This document shows, piece by piece, positions 32,188 to 44,842 of a stretch of 64,000 nucleotides of DNA. Both the position numbers and the translations under genes were made by a program. Source of the stretch: Undaria pinnatifida (Eukaryota > Sar > Phaeophyceae > Laminariales > Alariaceae). Numbering within the stretch: position 1 is the stretch's first letter; every line of letters begins with the position of its first letter. The notes under the pieces were generated by a model. It saw nothing but the letters and a program-made list of their open reading frames with translations. It had not been told where the DNA came from and did not search any database. The stretch lies in assembly GCA_012845835.1 (NCBI GenBank), contig JABAKD010000019.1:11106344-11170343 (forward strand), written 5' to 3'.

Positions 32188-33663
32188 TTGGAGTGTCTGC
32201 TAGCACGCCGGAATTATGTGACTGTGCAGGCATGTGAAGAGTTGGGCAGTATGACGTATGATGTTTCTTGTTTGAAGTGTCTGCTAACATCGCGAGATGA
32301 TCTGATTTTGAGTGCTGTCAACAAGGATATGATTATGAACGCTGTTAACAAGTCTAAGTATTTCGAGGATTGGTATGCGGACACGGGCACTGCTTTTCAC
32401 ATGACGGATTATCTCGATTGCATGAAGGATTTGAAGCCTTGCCAGAAGAACGTTAATGGGATTGGTGGCGTGTCTTGTGAGGTAGAATTCTCTGGAACGC
32501 TGGAGTTGGTCTTTGTGACTGCTGACAGCGAGTTTTCAGTAGAGCTGAAGAACGTCTTGTACTCCCCTAACTTGGGATACAACCTCTTTTCTCCGAGCGC
32601 AGAGTTTGATGGCGAGTCATGGAATGATCTTGGTGGTCATGATGGTGTTATGACTGCTGTTCAAGGACAAGTTACTTTTCAAAACTTCGATGGCATGCTG
32701 ATTGCGACTGCGTATCGTCTAGGAGAAGACTCTATTGGTACGGTGTTGGCTGCCCTCACTCCTTCAAACCCCAAGCATGAAACCACGATGGATATTAACG
32801 AGTTCCATAACATTTATGCTCATTGGCACGAGGGATTGCTTCATACTACTGCAAAGCGACTAGGTACCGAGTTGGTTGGTGACATGCATGCTTGTACGGG
32901 ATGCTCAATGTCGAAGGCTATTAAGAAAGGAATTTCTCATGAAACTAAACGTAGATCAGACAAGAAGTTGGGCAGAGTTTTTGTTGACCTGGGAGGAAGG
33001 AAGGACGTTGCGACCGTAGGGGGTAAACATTACCCCATGATTGTGAAGGACGATTTCACAAGGCGTGCACGGATGTATCTCCTGATAAATAAATCAGACG
33101 CTGGCAGTGCTTTCCGAAGTTTTCTTGCGAGTGTGCGTGCTGATGGGATCCCATCATTGGTTGAGACTGTTAGATCTGACAATGGAGGGGGGGTTTTCGG
33201 GGGGGAATTCGCATCTGTGTGCTATAAGCTTTTGATCAAACAAGAGTTCACTCCGGCTTATAGTTCGCAATATAATGGTGTTGCAGAGCGTGGCTTGGGA
33301 TTGATTGAGGAGGCCGCGATGGCGGCTCGTATTCCGGCGAAAGTTCTTTTTGGGCATGTGCAGTTACCTAAGACTGACAAACTCTGGGCTGAAGCTATGC
33401 ACTGGGCTTGCGAAGCAATGGACCACACCACATGTTCTGCTAACCCTGACTCTAAGTCACCGTATGAGATGTGGTATGGAGAACCTCGTCCTGCTAGACC
33501 GTATCCGTTTTTGAAACCGGCGTACTGCAGGTGGCAGCGACCGTCGAAGCTGTTAAGGAAGGGTGAGGGTTGCTTTAATGTCGGCCCTTCGAGAGATCAC
33601 CCCCGTGATTGTCATAGAGTACTTACGAGGGCTGGGACTATTCAGGAGAAACGAGAGATGTGA
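32188..33663 (+). pseudogene. Copia protease and integrase
   Basis: The longest intact stretch, 491 codons. Protease: DWYADTGTAFHMTDYLD (DTG active site), then LKNVLYSPNLGYNLFSP. The GAG-pre-integrase HHCC region is HIS-rich (HEGLLHTTAKRLGTE, HACTGCSMSKA). Integrase core: RVFVDLGGRK (first Asp), VRSDNGGGVFGGEF (second Asp), YNGVAERGLGLIEEA (Glu). The C-terminal KPAYCRWQRPSKLL and CFNVGPSRDHPRDCHRVLT blocks are present. The frame breaks at 33663 just before the RT linker. Confidence 0.85.
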
Positions 33664-34453
33664 CGTGTTGGGAGGTGTTGCCGTCACAGCTCCCTCCACT
33701 CTAACTTTGCTTGCCGATAGAGGTCGCAGAGGAAGGAGGGGAGGAAAGTGACGACGATGTAGAAGCCGAGGTATGGCCGATTGTTGGGAGAGGAGTTGCC
33801 CACACACTTTTAAGACGTGATGTAACGGCGTCTGGTGCAGGCATCGATGAAGTTGTCAGTGTTGATGCAGGCAGTGTAAGCCAATCCCCCTCTGTTCCAT
33901 CTTCCCCCTCTGAACCGTCTTCGCCCGTGAACAATTCCTCTGATAGAGCAGCTCCCTCTGTGTCTTCTTCAGCGCCTGAGACTGATAGGGAGGGGCAGGG
34001 GGGCAGGAGGCAGGGGAGGTAGAGATGGGGAATCCGGGAGGGGATGATGAGGTAAAGTCGATTGTGCCGGGAGGGCATGGTCATGTAGAGTCGATTGGGT
34101 CGGGAGGGCCGGTAGAGGCGGAGGCACCCCCTCCAGCCGCTCGTCCTCCGCGGCATGTCGCTGAGCTTGCTGACTTTAATACTCCTGCGCGTGAGAATGA
34201 TGAAGTAAGAGACGGTAGAACTCGCGCGCAAACCCATGCAGTTAACTAGCAGAGCGTACCCGGCCTTGTGGCCACCCTAGGACCCATCTCCGCATCAGAG
34301 ATAGTATATGCACTTGTAGCGGTGCAGAAAGCAGGTGAAAAAATCGAATTGCCGAATAATTGGTTCAGGATGTTGAGTCAGATCCTGATAGGTATCAATT
34401 AGCCCAGAAATCAAAGTACGCCAAGATTTGGGAGGTCTGCCGAAATTGAAGGC
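33664..34453 (+). pseudogene. Copia integrase-RT linker
   Basis: Acidic and Ser/Pro-rich linker (EEGGEESDDDVEAEVW, PSVPSSPSEPSSPV) in a shifted frame, then decayed sequence with stops leading into RT. Confidence 0.6.
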
Positions 34454-35905
34454 TTGATAAGAGCAGGAACATTCACGTTAGCAGTAAAGGTCCCAGTAGG
34501 TTGTAATGTGATTGATGCTAGATGGGTTTTCAAATGGAAAGCAGACGAAACAGGGAAGATAGTAAAGGCCAAGGCTAGGCTTGTAGCGAAGGGCTTCAAG
34601 CAGAAGTATGGTGTGGACTATCTTGAGACTTTCTCGCCTACCGCAAATGCTGCATCTCAGCGATTGTTAGTAGCGTTGGCGTGCTAGTACAACTTGGAAT
34701 TACTCCACTGGGATGTTGAGCAAGCGTTTTTTTAGTCGGAATTGGATCACGAGGTGTTCATGAAGTTGCCTCCTTGCTGCGGTTCGATGTCAGGAAAGGT
34801 TGCCCGTTTGAACAAGAGTTTGTACGGATTGAAGCAGGCATCTAGAACATTCTAGAAGAGGCTAGTGTCGGACCTGAAGAGGATTGGTTTCGAGCAGTCT
34901 ATGTCTGACCCATGTGTCCTGCGTTTCATGGTGGGAGACGAGGTGGTGGGGATGGTCGCGATTCACGTGGATGATATTCTGTATGCAGGAACTAAGAGTC
35001 TGGCTAAGGTGGTTGTGGAAGCACTAGGTGACTCTCTTCCTACGAATAATTTGGGTGAGGTCAGCTTCTTTCTTGGTTGCAAATTCATTCGCGACCGCGA
35101 GGCTGGCACGATTGAGATTTCTCAAGAAAGTTACATCAGGAGTGTTCTCGAGAGATTCAGTATTTGTCGCACCAGCTCGATCCCTGCTTCCCTTGCCAAC
35201 GATAACAGGTCCTTGAAGGAGGATGAGGGGGCAGGAGATGTGCCGTTCCGAGAGGTGGTGGGGAGCCTGATGTGGATCGCCAGCCAGACGAGGCCCGACA
35301 TCTCGAATGCTGTGTGAGGCTGTGGCGAGGCACTCTCACGAGCCAAAGGGAAGCCACTGGAAGGCAGCCCAGAAGATCCTGAATTATATTGTGGAAACGG
35401 CGCATCTAACTCTGAAGTTCAAGCAGGACAGTTCGGTAGACGTAGGCACGTTGGTGTACATAGATGCCGACTTTGCGGGCAAGGCCACTGATCGTAGATC
35501 AGTGTCGGGAGCGATGGTGTTTGTGGCTGTGATGCTTGTGGTTTGGATTTTTAGGACGCAGAAATGCGCTTCACAGTCGACTTCTGAAGCAGAGTGTCTT
35601 GCGATGGGCGATGGTGTGAAGGAGGCTCGGCTTGTGAACGGAATGCTTCAGTTCCTGAGGCCTAGTAGGAAGCCTCGTAAGATCGACGTCCTTGAGGACA
35701 ACGAAGGAGCGATTTAGCTTGCAGAGAATCCGCTTAGCTCGAGTAGGAGTAAGCACATCGACGTGAGGCACCACTTTCTTAGGAATTTGTCCGAGGAGGG
35801 TATGATCGAGGTCACGCATGTTCCCAGCGAAAAATAGCATGCGGACATCCTCACGAAAGCTCTGCCGAGAGATCTTTGTGAAGTTCACCGCGACTTGCGG
35901 TAGTT
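34454..35905 (+). pseudogene. Copia reverse transcriptase and RNase H
   Basis: RT motifs: [63 protein letters not shown] and the catalytic IHVDDILYAG. RNase H: YIDADFAGKATDRRSVSGA, QSTSEAECLAMGDGVKEA, LEDNEGAI, SRSKHIDVRHHFLRN and HADILTKALPRDL. The frame is broken by TAG at about 34686, 34733, 34855, 35715 and 35837, and by one frameshift near 35317. Confidence 0.85.
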
Positions 35906-35914
35906 GTGGTAGAT

Positions 35915-36200
35915 TGTACATACCTAAGGGTTATACATTGGACCGTAGGAGTACGTATGGTACATCGGATAATTGTCAGGCAGAATACTCCCGTACTGTT
36001 GCTAGGGGTCGGATTAACGGCTTATTGCCGTGATCGGTACGTTGCAGTGGTCCGATTGTGTGCATCTTTCCGAAGTGGCGTGGGAGCTCGCAGCCTTTGT
36101 ACTCGCCCCACTCGTTCACTCCACTTCCCGACCTGTCTCTCCAGACCAAGGTCTCATTAATACAATATCTCTTTCTCCAGAAGTCACGGATTTACCAACA
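35915..36200 (+). repeat. 3' LTR of copia element
   Basis: 286 bp, same length as the 5' LTR. Preceded by TGCGGTAGTTGTGGTAGA, the candidate polypurine tract region. Confidence 0.9.
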
Positions 36201-37450
36201 CACCCTAGCGTTCCGTAATCGGGTTGTCGGCCTCGGCGAAGAGTCGCTGGGCATCACCAGTACCACTCTTCCACCGCGCGCTTACGCCATCTACGCGTTT
36301 GTCACCGTTCCGCGGCCACGTCCTTCAATCCAGTCGGTTAGCGTGCGCCTTGTGCTCACCAGTGACTGTCGTTTAAACAGAAGTTCTGGGTTGGGTGCAC
36401 GAAGGGGCAGCACGGGCGATGTTGAGAACATAAGCAGCCCGACGAACGCTTCGAGGGCCAATCAACGCACCTGACTGTTGTAGGGGCCATCAGCGTGCCG
36501 GATCGCATCCCAATACAGCGAGGGGGGAGGCGCTGCCACGTGATTCAACATAAAACGCCGAAAACGTCTTTATCCGACCGATATGGAATAACTACACCAC
36601 CCATTACACGGTGAAAAAATAAACCCTTCTTCTGGCCAAACGCCCCCTGTTAGCGTACACGTACTGAAGCCACAACAACCGCGCTACGAGACAAAACCAC
36701 TTACACAATAGTCTAACAACCGCAGGAAATAGCCTACTCGCGCATGCCGCTGGAACGGTTCCAAGTATGACTTCAACACTGGCGCAATAATCCAGCACTA
36801 AATGATCCCCTGTATAGCGGGGCTGATCCATATACCTCTTGATACGTGACCCCTCGGAACATCAATCAATACAATGAATAGGCTCCGCCAATACGGCACC
36901 TATTTTTGGAAACTTGTTCCGTTGACTCCGCCCTCTACCGGCAGCAAATCGGCGGGCCATGCTTTGCATTGTTCTTAGTGACCATTGAACTAGTTTGATC
37001 TCCTCCGCGATAAAGCAAGCATGCCAAGGTCCCCTCATTGCTCGGCGTGCCGCTTAGTGAGCTGCTCCACGATAAATTGGGGATCTGATCGTGCAGTCAT
37101 GTTAGGGCTACGCCTTGCTTTGGTGCTGTGCAGTCCTATGAGTCCTTTCAGTCTCGCTGCCTCTGTAATTGCATAGGCACGGCGGGGGCCGCCAACATTA
37201 ACCCTATATCGGCCGAAGAGCTTGTTGCACCGCTGCAAAGTTGATAGTTACCCCCGCTGATATTTTCTCCCGAAATACATCGACCTCTTCGACTGCCGAC
37301 ACTCCAGCGAATCGGTGGTACAAGGGACGCTGTGCCGTCAGAGGACATACTTGCATATTTACGGGATTCCTGCTGTCGTGTAGACATACATGTGTTTTGT
37401 TGCTCGAACCGTAAATTGTAACAGCACGGGGACGTGGGAGCGTCACCAAC
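36201..37450. other. Stretch without a supported gene
   Basis: Only short frames with no recognisable domain on either strand. Confidence 0.5.
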
Positions 37451-37452
37451 TA

Positions 37453-38235
37453 CCGTAAACTACACATGATAACACACCCACATAAGATACCACACCCCCC
37501 ACAGAATACGACACCCCGGTGACAATTTTGGGCGCATTTTTGCAACCATCGATTTACCACCGGGGCTACACAATATACCACACTCGATACCACACCCCGG
37601 TGATAATTTTAGTTACGCTGCATACATTCACGGGGCCCCTCCTATCTACCACCGGGGTCATAGAAAATCTGCCCCGTGGGCACACAACACCATACCCTGG
37701 GTGCGGGGGGAATACCCCGTGTGGAGACCTCCAAGAACATGAACGTTGAGGGAGAGCACAATGCCTCTGCAAGTGCCCCCGCTTCTCCGACAACTGCTTC
37801 GACCACAGCAGCAGCAGGCACCAACATGACAGCCCCCGCATCGCCTCACCAGCAGCGGCTCACCTCTACAAGGAGTGTTTCGGTATCCCCCCCCAAGCAC
37901 GACCTGTGGGTGTTCGGAGGTTATCACACCCCCTGGTTTATCACACCCCCTCATTTATCACACCCCCAAACACACCCTGTGGGTGTTTGGACGTGCTATC
38001 ACACCCCCTGGTTTATCACACCCCCACATTTATCACACCCCCAAACGTACCCTGTGGGTGGTCGGACGTGCTATCACACCCCCTGGTTTATCACACACCC
38101 TGGGGGCCGCCGCGACCAGCACTCTATCACCGGAGCTACACAAGATACCACACCCCCCACAGGATACCACACCCGGTGATAATATTTTGCGCTCAAATGT
38201 ATCACCGGGGGTGTGTTATCTTGTGTAGTTTACGG
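37453..38235. mobile_element. Non-autonomous TIR element with TA duplications
   Basis: Begins CCGTAAACTACACATGATAA and ends with its near-perfect reverse complement (TTATCTTGTGTAGTTTACGG), about 27 bp of inverted repeat. TA stands on each side (37451-37452, 38236-38237). Subterminal blocks such as GATACCACACCCCCCACAG and CACCCCGGTGATAATTTT occur near both ends. No transposase. TA duplications suggest a Tc1/mariner-like source, but the family is not proven. Confidence 0.7.
37905..38105 (+). repeat. Minisatellite inside the TIR element
   Basis: Three units of about 72 bp built from TATCACACCCCCTGGTTTAT and CACCCCCAAAC plus CCTGTGGGTG. Each unit is itself made of the TATCACACCCCC word that also occurs in the element's ends. 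Confidence 0.8.
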
Positions 38236-41200
38236 TATTGCGTATTATAGTTACTCTGTGTTCTCTCTTTGTTATTGAGTCGGGTCCACCTACCAAGCCG
38301 GGTGTACAGTGATACTGGTCCTGGGCTCCTGCTGAGTTTAGGAGTGTAGATGTGGTTCTGTGGGTGGCTCGATTAAGTCGCGACGATGTCGTGTTTCGTT
38401 CGAATTTTTGTGTTTCGCGACTCAATGCGCACAACACGTCTCCACACCTACACCTCTGAACTAAGTAGGAACCAGAGACCAACATCATTGCACACCCGGC
38501 GCGGAGGATAGGCCCAGATCAATAGCCAAGAACGAAAGTAGTGACCCTATATGCGCGGCAGTCGGTGGCGTTGCAGGTTCTCTATATCGGTTACATGTTA
38601 CGGTTTGAGTGACCCGATACTACGCCAGGGTTCTTACGGAACCGCATCTCGCGCAAGAAAAGGTTGCACCTGATCTCTGGTACATACCCTGTAGTATTCT
38701 GCATTGCACGTGTGTACCATCAAATGGACCAGGCGTCGTGCAGACGGAAACACATCTGGAACACCTCCAAATCTTGTCGGTCTGCAACGCTTAAGGCCCG
38801 ATCGCAAGGGTGATGGTTCTTCCTGCCTTCTGGGGAGACCCTCCTTTGGGTGGAGGGTCCATATAGCAAGTCCACCCCTCATCTCCCTTCGAATGGGTCA
38901 TTCTATGCAGCTGTTGCGGCCCAACATATCATGTTCGGTGGAATCTGCAGACTAACGTTGGCATGGCCTCTTTCTTCACCGGTGTTTAACAAATCAGTAC
39001 TGAATCTCGCACGTCGTACCCTGATGAAAACGTTTTTTCTTCTCGCGCTTCCAGCAGATCGGCCCCTTTGTACATTCGCGGTTGTAGTTCCGTTTCATTT
39101 CTTCTGTCTAAACCCGGGACTACGGGTACTTCGCTTTTGTGGCATGGCCCAAACCTTGACGAGACGACCCAAAATATTGTTGAAACGGACTCACCAGCGG
39201 GGATTGAGATCCAAGCCTCTCGTTCGTCTTCCGGACCAACGTTCGCAGGAGGAGCTATGTACCGATGTCCATCTTACTCTACAATGCTTTGCGAACTAAC
39301 AAAGTCCTGTGAGCACCATGTTCTCGTTGTAGGCGGGAACCCTCCAGGGCGTTTATTTGTCGGCAACGTTCTCCCTGGCGCCGCCTGGCCCCCGATACAT
39401 TTCTTAGCGTTGACCACATGTTCATTTGGCCTTCGCTTCCGTTCTTTTATGCGCCATCATAACGTCTTAAGACCCTCATCACGTTTTTCGCCACATGTTC
39501 TTGAAGCGTTCGTACCCAACTATCGTCGCGCTCTCCCATACTGTACCCACCGAGTTGGAAATCACCTCCTCCTTCCTGGCGACAGAGCTGATTAAACTGA
39601 AATGCTAACGTGCTTTATACTGTCACATTCGGATGGCTTGACTGCCGAAGAGTCGTGCGTGCGATGCTTGCCAAGGTGTTTACGCCCTGCGTTCAAGAAT
39701 AGCCTGGCATAGCCTGTGTTGATGTGCTGGTCGTGCACTCGGCGCACACGGTGGATTATGATGCATGGGTCCGGGATTATGTAGAGATAGTATGCTTGTT
39801 CACCCTGGGATCCTTTGGCATGGATATGTCGGTGGCTGCTACCAAGTGCCCTCCTACAATTACATTGCGTATGTTTGTGAGTACGCCCAGCGGGCAGGGC
39901 TTATCAACACGAAAATAGCATTGTGTCATGGCGCGATTCAGCCTCTGATACAGCAGAGGTCCGCTGAGGTCGGTGTGAGGTCTATGGCGATGGCGGAGCG
40001 ACGACTACTGCCTAAATCCAGCAGATAAAACATTGGAGCGCTGAAAATAAGAGAGAAGAGATGCCACCGTTCAGTTCGAGTTGCAAGGGAGAGATGCAAG
40101 CGAAATGGCGGATCAGGGAAATTTCAAGCGAAAAGGCGGGTGGGGAACTGACCGCCACGGGATTTCAGCAGCAGTAGCAGCAGCAAGGCAGGGGCTGGAG
40201 CGCCGGGCAGTGAAGGGAACAGCGCGGAAGGTCTTTTGATGGTGGCAACCAGCCATGAGGCAGGCAGCGGCCAACGGTAGGGCCTGGGTTCGCGGTCCAA
40301 TGAGGCGTGGAGAGTTTCTCACAACCCAAGCAGGGGGTTCAATACCCTCCGTTGTACCATCCGTCACATCTGACCCACTCGCGGCGACCACAAGGCAATC
40401 ACCTGGGAAATAGCTCCATCGACCCCCACCCGCGATGATGCGACCAGCAAGTGTGATCAAATCGTCCACAGCAGGCTCTAATGCCGTGCTATCGTGTCGA
40501 TTGTGTGCGACTCCAACCCTGCGGCTTGATTTTTAAGTTTGCAGCCATAACCATGTATCCAGGAGAATGCTACTGTGTCCCTTCACCCCTCTCGCGCCGG
40601 CCACCCAGCCCGCGTACCTCTAGCGGCAACAGCAACAACGGAAACAATAGCAGCAGCATGTCAACAACAGTGACATCAACACGGGAGTGGCAGCACAGGA
40701 GTGGCAGCAGTGCCCGCCTTTCTTGAGTAGCACTCCCACCGTGCTATGATATCCCTAACAAGGGTACAATTATTTAAGCATTGCTTGTTCTTCTCACGTA
40801 GTGAATCGGTTCTATATTTGACGGCGCAACACAACCACTCCCCCCCCCTTTTTCCTTCACGCGCCTGTTACGCGGGCGCAATCAGTACACCTCCACCTCC
40901 TTGCACCCCCTCCACCACGCAGTGTCTTCCCCTCTGGTGATACGGGCTGGGTACTCCGCCCTCCTCCTATTGGCTGTTGCCACTCTGTTGTCGACAGCAA
41001 GTGGTGGGTAGAGTACTCACCGGTATCTCCATGCTTCTTGCCCTGGCACTGTTGCCACTAGATTATTGCCCCCTACCCCAAGTCCTGATGCCCCGATATT
41101 GTCGTCGGTTGAGTAGCCCCCCCTTCTCCAGCGCCTGTTGCCTCGGTACTGTTTCCTCCGGGCATTGCTGTCACAGTGTTAGTCCTGACTAATCCCACGG

Positions 41201-44200
41201 TCGAGGTTGCAGGTTTTGGGCGACATTTTTTTTCTGACCGGTTGAGACCCTTGCGTGTAAAACTATCGGTTAGTACGACAACGGTACGAGTACAATGGTT
41301 GTTTTTAGGACTAGCGCATGGAAATATTGGTCGGGTTGCGCGAACGGGCGTCTTCGAGGTCATGTTTCGGGTGAGAAATTCAGCTAGCTCCTTATGTTAG
41401 AAGCTCAGAAAGTTCTTAGACTCTGCTGCACCCCTAGCGTGGAATGACTCTCCTGACGACTGACCGACCGGGTGAGGCGGGCATATACCTGTCCTCAGGT
41501 TTGCTATGCCAGCGCCCACGAATGTGTGTTGCGCAGAGCAACAGATCAGCAGATCGATAGTCGTCATGGACATGCACAGGTGTCGACGGATATTAAACCT
41601 CCCATGATGCACCCTTTGGAGAGGGCGTTCTCGTCGATTTTGGATATCCGAAGTAGATTGTGTCCGTCGATGCGTCCTTCTAGTCGGTACCACGTGCGTG
41701 GGGTAAAACTAACCCCATAAGAGCAAGAGTGTGACAGACGGGGCTCCTATTGTGAAGAGACGGCGACTGCAGCATGGTGTGTTTCAGGATGGAGGCCTTC
41801 AAGGACTTCGTAGACGAGAACGTTTCGAGCCTGGGATCGCCTGGCCACCCGCCGTGAGTGCACGGAGGGCTGCAGGCCCAAGCCCAGTGGCGTGGTGAGG
41901 CAATAGCTTGGCCTGACCCCAAAATGCCTCAAGGCCGTCTGGGTTCAGCCCCCCAGTCTGTTTCCGAACAGTTTTTGAACGTTGATGTCTTCTGGGTTGA
42001 AGTGGGGCCTGTCACAGAGCGGCTGCTGTACCACGAGAGCAACCACGGCAATGTACGACTCTTAGCGGATGCTCGTGCGTACTACTGCAGGCCGCCACCA
42101 CCGACCACAAGAAGCGCGACTGCCGTTGCGATCCCCGCGCTGATACACGCGACACGTCATGGGGAACGTCGTTTATCTCAACAAACGGCTGAACCAGCAG
42201 CACTCGCGACGTCACCTGCGAGGTGGCGCACATACCAGTCATAGAGGACACAAACATAGGAAAGACGTCTCTTTCTGATGTGTTGCCGTCGCAACCCAGG
42301 TTAGCCTCTACCTGTCGTAATGTGCCACAAGATGGGCAACCCTGTCGCCCGCCAACTCCACGTGCGTATGAAGTACATTTTAATAATCTGAATGTCCTCT
42401 GTCTAGTCGAGTGATCGTGGAGTGTTTGCGAGTATTGTATCAGCTTTTCCTACATTAGACCCGGACAAGTTAATAGAAGGGCAGAAATTAGATTAGAACG
42501 TACTTGAAGTTTTTAGATGATCCCAACCATTCTCCCCTTCCGCGACGAGAAACACTTCAATCCGCGAGTAATTTCTTCATATTTGTCGTAGATCCTGATT
42601 TCAATCTTTTTGGGACCTAAAGTACCAATGCCAGACTTAGATGAAGAAACACGTCCGTTTAACGTTCAGTTCCGAGTCCGTTTTCGTGGGGAAGGTCCAA
42701 ATAGCGATGGCTGGTATCACCGCCGCCAAACTCTCCAATGCAGTGAATTTATTCGCTCATATTTTGCGAGCATTCAGGACGTCCCTTCTGATCCGCAAAC
42801 ACTAACAACTCCCGCGCCCCCAATCTAGCAAACTGTCGAGGCAGAGCCAACGGTACCATCACGTTTGTACCGCGGTAAGAGTTGGATACCAAAGTCGATA
42901 ATGGGCACAGTAGGTCGTCAACCTCCTTTCTGTTATCTCATTTTCCTTGTGTAAGGAAATATGTCAGTTGACATCATCTATGTTCGACGATCGTCTTTGT
43001 CAAGAAGATTTTCTGCATACACAGACTGATCCCCTGTATACAGTCTGCAAGTCCGTTGATGGTAATCTTTTTGAGTTAGACATGTATGTTGTGTTCCTAC
43101 AAACTGTGGTCAGTGTTAGGAAGATCACATTTAAAGTGAATGGAGACGCCCACGAGCTCCGAATGTAATATCAACTCACCAAGTTGCTGATGTACAAGAT
43201 ACAGAGATGTCTAACTCCTATCTGGTCGTTGTCATACACCAGATTGTATAATGGTTGTCGCATAGCAGGCTCTGCCCTTGGTACAGGCTGAACGTGCGGG
43301 TGTGGAGATACTAAGTTGTATTTCAGTGCAATAAAAAAACGAGGTCAATTAAATATTGTAGAATTGAAAGCTCTGCAAATCTAAAAGGTGCATGTCTGTT
43401 TACAGGAGGTATAATACCCTCAACTCGAACGAGGCTTCTTCGAAAAGTTAACAATTGTTTTATCGTTTATCTTGTCATATCTCGACGATAGCATTGAAAT
43501 ATGTACTATCTTGAGACAAGCTAAGTTTCGATAGTAGTCTGTAACACCATGATATGTACCATGGCAATCCCACCATGCTACGTAGCAAGGTGGAGGAGCC
43601 GGACCTTGTTTATCATTTGTATGTCGAAATCTTCATGAAGTACCAAGTGTTGGCAGTTTCGCAACACTTGAAGAAGGTCCTAGGTAGCCAATCGTACTAC
43701 AGGTAACAACTGCACCCAGCAAAGTCGCGCAAGCTGAGGCCTAGCCGTAAACCTGTTCTTTGAAAGTTTTGTAGCTAGTTCGTGCTAGCTCTGAACTGCC
43801 ATTGTCGTTCCCGTAGGAACAAGTCCAAGGATTGTGTCTCGATTCGAAACGTTTCGAAGCAGAGAATACATTGTACAGCATGGAAGACGGTTAGTACTTG
43901 AGACGAGTCATAATCATATTTACGTGTTTCTTATCGACACGAATATGAAGTCATGTTGACCAATTGTTTTACCCGAGTTTCGGACTCTGCTTCAATAATA
44001 GAGTGATTATCGGCGTATTCCAGGAAATTCCTAGGATCCTGTCATCCCAAGTCGACACCTCTCACGTATGAGACGCACACGTTTGCACGTCTGAAAAAGG
44101 GGGGGGTGATGTGGATACCAGTCCCTATTCCCTAGATTGCACTGCCTCCTTATCACTATAATCCTTCAAGATCATCCTGGCTCCTCGAAGCAGACTCTGA

Positions 44201-44384
44201 GGTGTTTCCTCATCGTTGATCCTCGAGCGTGCGGTTGCGACCCACCTCGGTGTGTCTCCACATCTCCATCTGAGAAAGAGAAACCTGCGAAGGGACTACC
44301 GTCCCACAAGAGCAATATAGCATCATTCATTGCAAGTCAATTCAACAAAAATACGGAAAAAGTCGCATGGGATGCTGGGTAGTA
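38236..44384. other. Long stretch without a recognised gene
   Basis: Open frames at 38850-39595, 39724-40028, 41472-41720 and 42610-43168 have no domain I recognise. The stretch 42450-44100 is AT-rich relative to the rest and may be decayed mobile DNA. The frame at 39765-40028 (GYVGGCYQVPSYNYIAYVCE) looks protein-like but I cannot assign it. Confidence 0.4.
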
Positions 44385-44529
44385 TCTCAACGGGGTTCCT
44401 GACATAATCTGGGAAAATTAGGTATGTCAGGTTTTTTGGTGGGGGAGAATGTGGCGGAAAAACGAGTTCAGAGGGAAACAACTCAAGTAGCATTATTCGT
44501 TGGGGAACATTGTTAGTCTACTTCCTCTA
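44385..44529 (+). mobile_element. 3' fragment of a TRIM-1-type element
   Basis: GGGGTTCCTGACATAAT followed by GTGGGGGAGAA and a terminal repeat starting TG at 44451 match the 3' part of the element at 6868-7289. I found no left repeat. It abuts the left inverted repeat of the DIRS-like element. Confidence 0.6.
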
Positions 44530-44842
44530 GGGCCTTACCCAATAAGCTAGCATATATTTTAGCTTATATGGGCTTGTTGAGCTTATGGAAAAGCTTATAT
44601 ATGCCCGACCGAGCATAGCCAACATGCCAAACAGCGTATGTGAGAGCATAACAAGAGAAATCGAGCATAAGGTGGTTATGCCCGCCCCCATTTCAGGTGT
44701 ATATGTGCGTCTGGTTGTCTGGCAGCACGGTGGAGACGCCAAATGGGTGGCCGCACGGTAATAATACAATTCATGAGGCTTAATTACACCCATTGTCGGC
44801 TCTGTTTATCGCGATATTGGACGTTCCTACATAAGAACACGG
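44529..44842. repeat. Left inverted terminal repeat of DIRS-like element
   Basis: Reverse complement of 51818-52153 at roughly 85 percent by eye, e.g. GAGCCGACAAT, GCGGCCACCCATTTGGCGTC and ACAACCAGACGCACATATA shared in opposite orientation. Confidence 0.85.

Larger units (their letters stand above)
30413..36200 (+). mobile_element. Ty1/copia LTR retrotransposon (decayed)
   Basis: A 5.8-kb element with LTRs at 30413-30698 and 35915-36200 and a copia order of domains: gag, protease, integrase, RT, RNase H. Frameshifts and in-frame TAG codons make it non-functional. No target-site duplication is visible (TAGAC before, CACCC after). Confidence 0.92.

Noticed and set aside
37905-38105. CRISPR-like regular TATCACACCCCC repeats
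   Set aside because: The units are contiguous and lie within a TIR element; no spacers or cas genes.
37676-38179. 167-codon ORF as a host gene
   Set aside because: It consists of translated tandem repeats within the TIR element.
38850-39595. Overlapping ORFs of 149 and 175 codons
   Set aside because: Two frames open over the same stretch with no domain, splice context or codon bias that favours either.
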